NCBI GenBank assembly: GCA_028292045.1
Contig: JAQGMZ010000168.1
Location: 1 to 38,964 of the forward strand
DNA length: 38,964 nt
Origin: Polaromonas sp.
GTDB taxonomy: Bacteria; Pseudomonadota; Gammaproteobacteria; Burkholderiales; Burkholderiaceae_C
Direction: 5' to 3'
The notes beneath the pieces are model-generated. The model did no database searches. It saw only the letters and a program-made list of their open reading frames with translations, and was not told the DNA's origin. Position 1 is the first letter of the stretch, and each line of letters opens with the position of its first letter. Positions 27,070 to 34,182 of the stretch are shown here, one piece after another. The position numbers and the translations under genes are program-made.

Positions 27070-28362
27070 GTGACGCCCCAATCAGACCCCGCTTTCCCCG
27101 CCAGCGCCCTGCCCCGGCGCATTGCCCACCTGGACATGGATGCATTTTTTGCATCGGTCGAGCTGCTGCGCTACCCGCAGCTCAAGGGCCTGCCGGTGGT
27201 GATCGGCGGCGGGCGCCGGCGAGTGGACGAGGCGCTGCTGGCCGGCCATGGCGAGCGGGAACTGCGCTTCATCCCGGTGGAAGAATTTCCGCTGCTCAGG
27301 GACTATGTGGGCCGGGGCGTCATCACCACCGCCACCTACGCGGCGCGGCAGTTCGGCGTGGGGTCGGCCATGGGCATGATGAAGGCCGCAAGACTGTGCC
27401 CGCAGGCGATTGTGCTGCCGGTGGATTTCGACGAGATTCGCCGCTTCTCGCGGCTGTTCAAAGCCACGATCGCCGAGGTCGCGCCCCTGGTGCAGGACCG
27501 GGGCATCGACGAGGTGTACATCGACTTCACCGACGTGCCCGGCGGCCAGCGGGAAGGCGGCCGGGCGCTGGCCCGGCTGATCCAGCGGGCTATTTTTGAG
27601 AAAACCGGCCTGACCTGCTCGATAGGCGTGGCCCCCAACAAGCTGCTGGCCAAGATGGCGAGCGAATTCGACAAGCCCAACGGCATTTCCGTTGTCCAGG
27701 CGTCCGAACTGCAAGGCCGCGTCTGGCCCCTGCCGGTGCGCAAGATCAACGGCATAGGCCCGAAGGCCGGCGACAAGCTGGCCGGGCTGGGCATCCAGAC
27801 GATTGGCGAACTGGCCGCGCAGGACAGGCAGCAGCTGATCAGCCAGTTCGGCAAGTCCAGCGGCGCCTGGATGCATGAGGTGGCCTGGGGCCGCGACGAC
27901 AGCCCGGTGATGCTGGAGAGCGAACCCGTGAGCATGAGCCGCGAAACCACGTTTGAACGCGACCTGCATGCGGTGCGGGACAAGGCCGAGCTTGGCCGCA
28001 TTTTTACCCGGCTGTGCGAACAGGTGGCGGCTGACCTGCAGCGAAAAGGCTATGTCGCCAAGACCATCGGCATCAAGCTGCGCTACGAAGACTTCAAAAT
28101 TGCAACGCGCGACCAGACCCTGGAAACCCACACGGCCGATGCCCTGCGCATACGCAAGGTGGCCGGCCAGTGCCTGAAACGCGTTTCGCTGGCGCAACGG
28201 CTGCGCCTGCTGGGCGTACGTGCCGGAACGCTGGTGCGGATCGGGGAAGCAGGCGTTGATGCGCCAAAAAAGTTTTCTGCGGCGTCCGGAAAAGCTATTG
28301 CCGCTGCAGAAAACCCAGCCAGCTATCCACTTTTCCAGGACGGCTTCCTGCAGGGTTTTTGA
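27070..28362 (+). CDS. dinB: DNA polymerase IV (Y-family translesion polymerase)
   Basis: DinB copies damaged DNA with low fidelity and is usually SOS-induced. From VTPQSDPAFPASALPRRIAHLDMDAFFASVE the first metal-binding Asp residues are Asp22/Asp24. The second acidic motif is DRGIDEVYIDFTD with Asp147/Glu148 (SIDE in E. coli). The steric-gate Phe lies in DAFFAS. Fingers and thumb with helix-hairpin-helix (RKINGIGPKAGDKLAGLGIQTIGELA) and the little-finger domain follow. Compared with E. coli there is an insertion of about 25 residues after GGGRR (DEALLAGHGERELRFIPVEE), which I also recall in other Burkholderiales. The start is GTG at 27070; upstream codons back to 26605 are antisense to the hydrolase gene. 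No LexA box was recognised. The C-terminal 30 residues are Ala-rich and non-conserved, without a clear beta-clamp motif. Confidence 0.93.
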   Translation: MTPQSDPAFPASALPRRIAHLDMDAFFASVELLRYPQLKGLPVVIGGGRRRVDEALLAGHGERELRFIPVEEFPLLRDYVGRGVITTATYAARQFGVGSAMGMMKAARLCPQAIVLPVDFDEIRRFSRLFKATIAEVAPLVQDRGIDEVYIDFTDVPGGQREGGRALARLIQRAIFEKTGLTCSIGVAPNKLLAKMASEFDKPNGISVVQASELQGRVWPLPVRKINGIGPKAGDKLAGLGIQTIGELAAQDRQQLISQFGKSSGAWMHEVAWGRDDSPVMLESEPVSMSRETTFERDLHAVRDKAELGRIFTRLCEQVAADLQRKGYVAKTIGIKLRYEDFKIATRDQTLETHTADALRIRKVAGQCLKRVSLAQRLRLLGVRAGTLVRIGEAGVDAPKKFSAASGKAIAAAENPASYPLFQDGFLQGF

Positions 28363-28427
28363 CCTGCCCCGTGAAGCGCCGGCCGTGCTTGTGAGGCCTG
28401 CAAGGCAAAAACTGGCTTGCACAAAAA

Positions 28428-28472
28428 AATCCCCGATGCGCCCACCCAACAAGGGCAGGCGCAACGGGGATT
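28428..28472 (-). terminator. Rho-independent terminator of the Gly/Ser/Thr-rich protein gene
   Basis: On the minus strand a 15-bp stem with one mismatch (AATCCCCG-TGCGCC paired with GGCGCATCGGGGATT) and a 15-nt loop runs straight into seven T. It begins 26 bp after the stop of the gene at 28498 and sits tail to tail with dinB. Confidence 0.9.
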
Positions 28473-28497
28473 CATGCGCTTTTCAAGCAGCTGGAAT

Positions 28498-28959
28498 TCA
28501 GTTCCGGTCGGCCCGGGCCTGGCGCGTGGTGCCCATGCCTGACGTGCCCATGGAACCCGAGCCGCCGCCAGTGGTGCTGGCGCTGCTGCCGCCGCTGGTC
28601 ATGCCCGAACCGGAGCCTGAACCCGTGGCCGTGCTGCCAGTGCCTGAGGTACCCGTTGCACCTGTCGTGCCAGTCATGCCTGACGTGCCCGTTGAACCCG
28701 ACGTTCCGGTCGTGCCCGTTGAGCCCGTTGTGCCCGTTGAGCCGGTGGTGCCGCCGGCAGCTGGCGAAGCGCCGGTGCCGGTGGTGCTGCCGGCAGCGCT
28801 GCTGGCACCCGGATTTGTGGCCGACTGGCCCCGGCCGCCGCTGTCGGTCGAAGTACCGCTGCCTGACGTGCCGGCGCCGGTTTGCGCATAGGCCAGTCCG
28901 AGACTGCCTGCCATGGCGGCCACGGTCAGGGCAGAGGCGATGGTTTTGAATGCTTTCAT
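28498..28959 (-). CDS. Small exported Gly/Ser/Thr-rich repeat protein
   Basis: A 153-residue protein begins with a clean Sec signal peptide (MKAFKTIASALTVAAMAGSLGLAYA, cleavage after AYA). The rest is almost only Gly, Ser, Thr, Ala and Pro, in loose repeats such as TGSTGTTGSTGTTGTSGSTG, ending RQARADRN. There is no Cys and no globular domain. AAGGAGACACATC before the ATG is a strong ribosome site, and a textbook terminator follows, so the gene is real and probably well expressed. Similar proteins are annotated only as hypothetical in Comamonadaceae. It may be a secreted, disordered or matrix/glycosylated protein, since Thr/Ser-rich tracts are possible O-glycosylation targets. No function is claimed. 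A CCTGTAG-containing palindrome lies about 100 bp upstream. Confidence 0.8.
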   Translation of the reverse strand: MKAFKTIASALTVAAMAGSLGLAYAQTGAGTSGSGTSTDSGGRGQSATNPGASSAAGSTTGTGASPAAGGTTGSTGTTGSTGTTGTSGSTGTSGMTGTTGATGTSGTGSTATGSGSGSGMTSGGSSASTTGGGSGSMGTSGMGTTRQARADRN

Positions 28960-29057
28960 GATGTGTCTCCTTGAATTTCAGCCCCGCGGGGCGAACAGAT
29001 GAACGATCCAAGCCAGCAACTTGCCAGCTGAAGTCAAATCTATGTCGCAAATAATCT

Positions 29058-29094
29058 CTACAGGTCGGTATCTTGCTGAACCGCCTGTAGGACA
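29058..29094. promoter_or_regulatory. CTACAGG...CCTGTAG palindrome between two divergent genes
   Basis: Perfect 7-bp arms (29058-29064 and 29084-29090) with adjoining cgg/ccg are separated by 19 bp. They lie between the leftward Gly/Ser/Thr-rich gene and the rightward DUF3034-like pseudogene. The right arm continues as TGTAGGACA, the same nine bases as found upstream of the DUF4331 gene (38751-38759, minus strand). It is a probable regulator site or promoter element. Confidence 0.4.
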
Positions 29095-29157
29095 GGAATG
29101 GTTACAAATTGCATGGCTGTGGCGGGCGGCAAGCCCGGGAATCCGGGCGACGACCCC

Positions 29158-29420
29158 ATGAAAACCGATTCCCCCTTTCCCTGGCGACAGCAGGCGCCGC
29201 GCCGCTTGGCCTGCCGGCCCAGAGCGGCAAACTGCTGCTGACCGGCGGCGTCAGCACCATTGAAGACGCGCGGCCGGCGGCGGACTCACGCCCTGGGCGG
29301 TGATGGGCAGCAATGCCGCCGAAAGCGAAACCGGCGTTTCGGCCTATTGCACGAAAGCGGGCAGCCAGGCCATTGGCCGCGCGTTTACGCAGCGGACCAA
29401 ATCAAGGCGCCTGCCGCCGC
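29158..29420 (+). pseudogene. Frameshifted, truncated DUF3034-type gene
   Basis: Pieces of one protein are spread over three frames. A start MKTDSPFP (frame 1) is continued in frame 3 by NRFPLSLATAGAAPLGLPAQ, a signal-peptide-like stretch, and by SGKLLLTGGVSTIEDA. The next part, AAGGGLTPWAVMGSNAAESETGVSA, is in frame 2. In my memory DUF3034 outer-membrane-type proteins read GKLLLTGGVSxIEGAAGGGLTPWAVIGxY at this point, so two small indels, near 29165-29175 and 29269-29282, explain the shifts. After YCTKAGSQAIG the similarity fades and nothing of the remaining protein, normally about 250-300 residues, is seen. The gap 28960-29519 otherwise contains only regulatory-looking sequence. Confidence 0.65.
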
Positions 29421-29467
29421 GCATGCAGGTAAACAACCACCGGAAACAAAAAACGGAAAACCAAGCG

Positions 29468-29496
29468 TTGACAAAACCTTTCGTGAAACTTACCGT
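29468..29496 (+). promoter_or_regulatory. Promoter candidate of the small membrane protein
   Basis: A perfect TTGACA at 29468-29473 is followed after 17 bp by TACCGT (3/6 to TATAAT). It lies 24 bp before the ATG at 29520. Confidence 0.35.
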
Positions 29497-29519
29497 GAAA
29501 GCCACGCACGAAAGCATCC

Positions 29520-29831
29520 ATGCGGCCAACATCCAAACCCCTGAAACGAAAGCCCTGGGACCGCGTCACGCTGGCGCAGTTCCAGCGCATCCATCACTGG
29601 CGCAAGGCGCAGCGCGCCACCCATCCCGTGGAAAGCTGGGCCTGGGAAGCCATGCTCACGCTGTGGATGATGGGATGGGTGGGCTGGATACCCGCTTACG
29701 AAGCGGAGGCCTACTGGGCATTTCCGCTGTGCATCATCGGGATTTTGTCACCGCGCCTGTATGTCTACTGGCGCAGCCAGGCGCATGCAGCAGAGCTGCT
29801 GCGGTGCGAATGGCTCGACTTGCTGGATTGA
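29520..29831 (+). CDS. Small membrane protein, function unknown
   Basis: This is a 103-residue protein. A basic N-terminus (MRPTSKPLKRKPWDRVTLAQFQRIHHWRKAQR) is followed by two hydrophobic segments (AWEAMLTLWMMGWVGWIPAY and YWAFPLCIIGILSPRLYVYWR) and a short acidic tail (ELLRCEWLDLLD). The Trp and charge pattern looks like a real small inner-membrane protein. I recall similar hypothetical proteins in Comamonadaceae, with no known role. It has a promoter candidate close upstream and a hairpin terminator directly after the stop. It is convergent with the 1301-residue ORF, 31 bp away. Confidence 0.7.
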   Translation: MRPTSKPLKRKPWDRVTLAQFQRIHHWRKAQRATHPVESWAWEAMLTLWMMGWVGWIPAYEAEAYWAFPLCIIGILSPRLYVYWRSQAHAAELLRCEWLDLLD

Positions 29832-29832
29832 T

Positions 29833-29863
29833 GGCGGGCCACCGGTCCATGCCCGCCTTTGTT
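29833..29863 (+). terminator. Terminator candidate after the small membrane protein
   Basis: A 7-bp stem ggcgggc / gcccgcc with an 11-nt loop is followed by tttgtt, starting two bases after the stop codon. It touches the stop codon of the convergent minus-strand gene. Confidence 0.5.
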
Positions 29864-32800
29864 CAGGCCGACGGCTTGGCGCCCGCCGCCATGCGGACCG
29901 GCAAGGCATCGGCGCCTGACTGCTCGTTCAAGGTTTTGGCCTGCGCGGCGGCGTTTCTGCCGGCCACAAACGCATGGTCGGAGTTGTAGTACTCCCATTC
30001 GCTGTAGCGCCCCGCCAGGATGATGTTGGACTTGGCCACCCAGCTGCGAATGGTCTCGACATGCGCGGCGCGGTCGTGGTCGTACACCACATACGCATAC
30101 GGCATGTCCACCTGGTTGGCGGCCAAAACGGTGTCTTCCGCGGTGAACATGCCCACTTCGATGCACTCGCGAATGCAGCGGTCAATCAGTTCCTGGCCGT
30201 CGCACGGCAAGGGCTTGTACTCTGAATAGGTGATCTCGCAGGTCAAACCGAACCCGCCGGGCGCATTGCAATGCGGGCTGGCGTTGCCCTGCACGAAGAT
30301 GCGGTGGAACACCGTGTCCTCGGGGTAGTAGATCCAGTGCTTGTCGGTCAGCGCTTCGCGGCCGATGCCCAGGTTGACGCAGCGCACCGACACATGGCGC
30401 AGGCCGCGGGCCGCCGCCTTGACCGATGCCGGGGCTTCGTCGCCCATGGCGTCCACCAGCTTGGGCAGGGACATGGTGCTGATCAGGGTGTCGTAGCGGT
30501 AGCTGCGGCCGTCCGTCAGCGTGACGGTGCGGCACGAGGGCGACACGGTCTGCACTTCGGACTGCATCTCGACATCGCTCTCAAGCAAGGGCAGGAAGCC
30601 GTCCATCAGCGCCTGGAATCCGCCGCGCAGGGGATAGCCGAAGCGGGCGTTGGGGCCCATGGGCTTGGTGACCGGACGCAGCGCACCGTCGATCATTTCC
30701 TCCAGGTCGGGCATCGGCACGCGGCCGCCCAGCCACGAGGTTTCCATTTCAGTCAGCGGCACGGCCCAGAGTTTCTTGTTGTAGGGAATGGCAAAGTGCT
30801 TGGCCACGCCGGCGCCCCAGACCTTGTAGATGAACTCCTCGAAGTTCTTGGGCGCTGCCGACGTGCCGGACTTGGGCAGCACGCTGGTGACGGGGCTGCG
30901 GCCCGCCGAGGCGGCAATGGTGGCCGTGGCGGCGGAAGGCGCTGAGATAGGGGCGCCGGGCAGTTCTTTCCTGACCGGGCCGAAGCGCGCTTCGATAGCG
31001 CCGATCAGGCATTCCTTGAGCACTTCCGGGGGCAGGCCGTAAAGCGCGCCTTGAAACGGGTAGCGGGTGTAGACCTCCTTGCTGTAGATCCAGGCCTCGC
31101 GGTTCTGCCAGTGCATGTTGTCGCCCAGCAGCGTCTTGTACAGCTCCAGCACATAGTTATCGTTGGAAAACATGATGTGCCCGGCATAGTCGAAGGTGAA
31201 GCCGTTGTCGACGATCGAGCGGCACCAGCCGCCCACCGTGTCGGCTTTTTCCAGCAGCAGGCTGCCTTTGCCCAGATGGTACGAAGCCGCCAGCCCGGTC
31301 GGCCCGGCGCCCAGCACCACGGTCGAGTAGCTGACCGCTTCTCCGGCCGGGGCAAAGTCCGAATTGGCCGCCTCCTGGCTCCTGGCGGCGTCCGGCCGCA
31401 GGGGCAGCGCGCCAATCTGGGCATGAATCGCCTCGGCGGTCGCATCCCAGGACGTAGCCGCCACGATGGCCTGCATCTGCGCGGCCCGGCTGGCGGCCTG
31501 GTCCGCCGACTCGCCCAGCAAGGCTTCGCAGGCGTCAATGAACTCGAGCGCCGTGTCGGCAATCGGAATCACATGGCCGTAGGGCTCGGCCACGTCCCGG
31601 ATGCGGGTGCTGACGCAGGGCCGGCCGGCCGCCATGTATTCAAGCGTTTTGGTCGGGCTGATGAAGCGTGTCGCCTCGTTGAGGGCAAACGGCAGCAGGC
31701 ACACGTCCCAGCCCGCCATGAACTGCGGCAGGTCGTCGTAGCTTTGCTGGCCCAGCCAGTGGATGTTGCTGCGCATGGGCAGTTTGTCCGCGCTGATCTT
31801 GACCACCGGGCCCACCATGACGATTTGCCACTGCGGGTGGATATCGGCCATGGCGGCAATCAGTTCCAGGTCGATGCGTTCGTCGATCACGCCGCAATAG
31901 CCCAGCCGGGGGTGCGGCAGCGAAGCCTGCGCCGGATGATCGGCCAGGCCTGGCTGCATGGCGGCTGCAAAATGCGCCGCGTCCACGCTGCTTGAAAAAC
32001 AATGCACGTTGGCGTGGCGTTCACGTTTAGAACGAAACAGGCTCGGGCCGCCCGTCAGCACCAGGTCGGCCATCTGGTAGAGGGCGTTTTCGCGCTGGAT
32101 CAGCTGGCGCGGCGCGTTCATGAACGCGGACAGCTCGTCCATGCAGTCGTAGATCACCGAACTGGGGCTCAGGTTGCCCGCCAGCGGCAGGGCCATGGGT
32201 GTGTAAAACCAGATCAGGTAGTCGTCGATGCCCCGCTCGCGCAGGAAATCGGCCAGCTGGCTTTGCAGCACGGGCAGGTGGTCGTCGTGGAAACCCGCAA
32301 TGCTGCTGGTGGTGTGCGGCCGCAGCACTTCAATGTTGGGGGCTGGCGTCAGGTGCTCCAGGTAGTCTTCGCCGTTGGGCACCGGCTCCTCCATGAAAAT
32401 GATGCGGTAATGCCGGGCCAGGCGCGACAGCAGGTGCTGGGGCCGTTGATAAACAAAGTTCCAGCGCAGGTGTGAAAAGACAATGATGGTGGGCATGGCA
32501 GATCCTCTGGAGATAATTGATTTGGAAAGGCTGGAAACTTCCGCTGCAGGCCGCGGACCGCCGGGTAACTGTTTTTGCCAGCGTTGCAGCTGGTCGGCAT
32601 ATGGCTGGCACAGGACGCGCGCATAGGCGCCGTGCAGGGCGTCGGGGCGCGGCGCATCGACTTCCCACAAGCCGCTGTTGTGCCAGTGGGAAACATCGTC
32701 CCAGCCGTGCCGGTCGATGATCGGGTACAGGCAGATGCCTTCGAGCGGCATGCCGCGCGCCCGGCACAGCCCGATTTCATGGGCCACATCGCCAAGCCAC

Positions 32801-33768
32801 TCGGCCCGACCTTCGCCCACATGGCTGGTTTCCGCCAGCATCAGCGGGCGGCCGTAGCGCTGCCAGACCGGATCGAGCAGTTCGCTCAGCGGCTTGCGGC
32901 GCGGGTCGGCCAGGTGCCAGTGCAGCGGCTCGGCGCCCTGACCCTGGTAAGCCCACTGGTTGTCGTGGTAGTAATTGATCCCGACAATGTCGAGGTGGCG
33001 CATCGAGCCCCCCAGCTGCGGCTCGGCGCGGCCGCACAGCATGTCCCAGGCCTCGTAAATGCAGGCGCTGTGCCGGCGGGCCGCCTCTGCCGCCTCCGGC
33101 GGCGCATCGGATGGGGAAGACACATGGATCAGCGGGTCGCTGTGCATGAAACGCGCGCCCGCATCAATGCTGCCAATGGCCTCGCAGGACCGCAGGGCGG
33201 CGCGCACCAGCTGGATTTTCAGCGCAGGCCCGTCCGCCCAGGCCGGGCTTTTCGAGGCGTGCTGCATCAGGCCGGTGGCTGACAGGGCCCAGGCCAGAAA
33301 GGAAATTTCATTGATCGGCTGGTAGAAGCGCCGGCTGCCCGACACCTCGCGCAGGGCACTGGCGACCTTTCGGCTGAAGGCCGCAAAGCGCTGCACGAAG
33401 GCAGGCGACAGCAGGTCGATGTCGTCGGGCCAGCCGTAGTGCATGAGCGACCAGATCACCTCGATCCCGTGCTTTTCCGCCATTTCCGCCTGTTGTTGCA
33501 GGCGCTTCAAGCCGGCGGCGCCCTGCTGCTCGGTGATGCGCCAGCCGATGCTTTCCCGCACGGTGCGAATGCCGAACTTCTCGAGCAGGGCATAGTCGGC
33601 CTCGAGCTGCTGCCAATGCTGGTTGGCTTCATTCATCGACAGGGGCAGGCCGTTGCTGTTCACATGGTCGGCGCCTTCATAGCCCGCCATCCAGAATGAG
33701 CGAAACAAGCCCTCTTGCCGTGATGGCCGGTGCTTGAAACCTGCACTGAACAATGATGAATCTGCCAT
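29863..33768 (-). CDS. Three-domain glycan protein: GH1-like glycosidase + glycosyltransferase + UGM-like FAD enzyme
   Basis: A single open frame encodes 1301 residues with three separable parts. Residues 1-420 form a TIM-barrel glycosidase related to family GH1 (FGIRTVRESIGWRITE, acid/base candidate Glu154 in QPINEIS, HLDIVGINYYHDNQW, nucleophile candidate Glu313 in LAETSHVGEG, where GH1 has ENG). Residues 425-800 form a GT-B glycosyltransferase opening MPTIIVFSHLRWNFVYQRPQHLLSRL, with NEATRFISPTKTLEYMAAGRPCVSTR as the sugar-nucleotide motif. Residues 814-1301 form an FAD oxidoreductase (VVLGAGPTGLAASYHLG, DYAGHIMFSNDN, TRYPFQGALYGLP) resembling UDP-galactopyranose mutase or protoporphyrinogen-oxidase-like proteins. 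An Ala/Ser/Pro-rich insert sits near residues 940-970. The middle part has its own start (ATG 32496) and ribosome site. It probably makes or remodels a surface glycan in the cytosol. It could be an in-frame fusion of formerly separate genes. Confidence 0.8.
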   Translation of the reverse strand: MADSSLFSAGFKHRPSRQEGLFRSFWMAGYEGADHVNSNGLPLSMNEANQHWQQLEADYALLEKFGIRTVRESIGWRITEQQGAAGLKRLQQQAEMAEKHGIEVIWSLMHYGWPDDIDLLSPAFVQRFAAFSRKVASALREVSGSRRFYQPINEISFLAWALSATGLMQHASKSPAWADGPALKIQLVRAALRSCEAIGSIDAGARFMHSDPLIHVSSPSDAPPEAAEAARRHSACIYEAWDMLCGRAEPQLGGSMRHLDIVGINYYHDNQWAYQGQGAEPLHWHLADPRRKPLSELLDPVWQRYGRPLMLAETSHVGEGRAEWLGDVAHEIGLCRARGMPLEGICLYPIIDRHGWDDVSHWHNSGLWEVDAPRPDALHGAYARVLCQPYADQLQRWQKQLPGGPRPAAEVSSLSKSIISRGSAMPTIIVFSHLRWNFVYQRPQHLLSRLARHYRIIFMEEPVPNGEDYLEHLTPAPNIEVLRPHTTSSIAGFHDDHLPVLQSQLADFLRERGIDDYLIWFYTPMALPLAGNLSPSSVIYDCMDELSAFMNAPRQLIQRENALYQMADLVLTGGPSLFRSKRERHANVHCFSSSVDAAHFAAAMQPGLADHPAQASLPHPRLGYCGVIDERIDLELIAAMADIHPQWQIVMVGPVVKISADKLPMRSNIHWLGQQSYDDLPQFMAGWDVCLLPFALNEATRFISPTKTLEYMAAGRPCVSTRIRDVAEPYGHVIPIADTALEFIDACEALLGESADQAASRAAQMQAIVAATSWDATAEAIHAQIGALPLRPDAARSQEAANSDFAPAGEAVSYSTVVLGAGPTGLAASYHLGKGSLLLEKADTVGGWCRSIVDNGFTFDYAGHIMFSNDNYVLELYKTLLGDNMHWQNREAWIYSKEVYTRYPFQGALYGLPPEVLKECLIGAIEARFGPVRKELPGAPISAPSAATATIAASAGRSPVTSVLPKSGTSAAPKNFEEFIYKVWGAGVAKHFAIPYNKKLWAVPLTEMETSWLGGRVPMPDLEEMIDGALRPVTKPMGPNARFGYPLRGGFQALMDGFLPLLESDVEMQSEVQTVSPSCRTVTLTDGRSYRYDTLISTMSLPKLVDAMGDEAPASVKAAARGLRHVSVRCVNLGIGREALTDKHWIYYPEDTVFHRIFVQGNASPHCNAPGGFGLTCEITYSEYKPLPCDGQELIDRCIRECIEVGMFTAEDTVLAANQVDMPYAYVVYDHDRAAHVETIRSWVAKSNIILAGRYSEWEYYNSDHAFVAGRNAAAQAKTLNEQSGADALPVRMAAGAKPSA
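32496..32508 (-). promoter_or_regulatory. Internal ribosome binding site and start in the 1301-residue ORF
   Basis: On the minus strand AGAGGA lies 6 nt before an in-frame ATG (codon 425) that begins MPTIIVFSHLRW, the natural N-terminus of the glycosyltransferase. This allows a separate 877-residue GT-FAD product, or marks where two genes were once separate. Confidence 0.55.
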
Positions 33769-34182
33769 GTCAACCTGTTGTCGAAAGCAAAACGAAAATG
33801 GATAAGCTGGTTGCCGTTGAACCTTGCAATGTCTGGAATGCCGGATGGAATGCCGTACAGAAACCTGTCCGCAAAGCAGTGGTGTGCTCAGGCAGATGCA
33901 AAGCTCGTCGAAGCAGGCATGTGCTGGATGGCGGCGATGAAAGGGGCTTGCCTGGCCTGCCCGCTAACAACCCATTACCAGCCCATTGCGCTGGCTTCAA
34001 GGTAATTGTTAAGCGTTTGTAAACGGGAAGATGTAGGAGAAGTACCGAGCGGAACGTCCGTCTTGAACCAACACCCGGTTCGGGTCAATACCAGGGCTTG
34101 ACAGCCAACAGAGCCGCTGCAGGCCCCGGCGGCAAGCTCGCCAAATGGAGCGGAGCCGCCGTTTTCAAGGAAGGTTTGGCGG
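33769..34182. other. 414-bp gap between the glycan ORF and the hupE-like gene
   Basis: No gene was recognised. The small ORFs here (for example 33778-34005) begin at poor starts and match nothing I know. The gap holds TGTAGGAGA (34032-34040), a variant of the TGTAGGACA motif, a short hairpin acccg-gtt-cgggt near 34078, and a lone TTGACA near 34099. It should contain the promoter of the leftward glycan ORF, but I cannot place it. Confidence 0.4.

Noticed and set aside
33778-34005. 75-residue ORF in the gap after the glycan gene
   Set aside because: It has a TTG start, no ribosome site and no recognisable family. Its Cys/Met/Trp content looks random.
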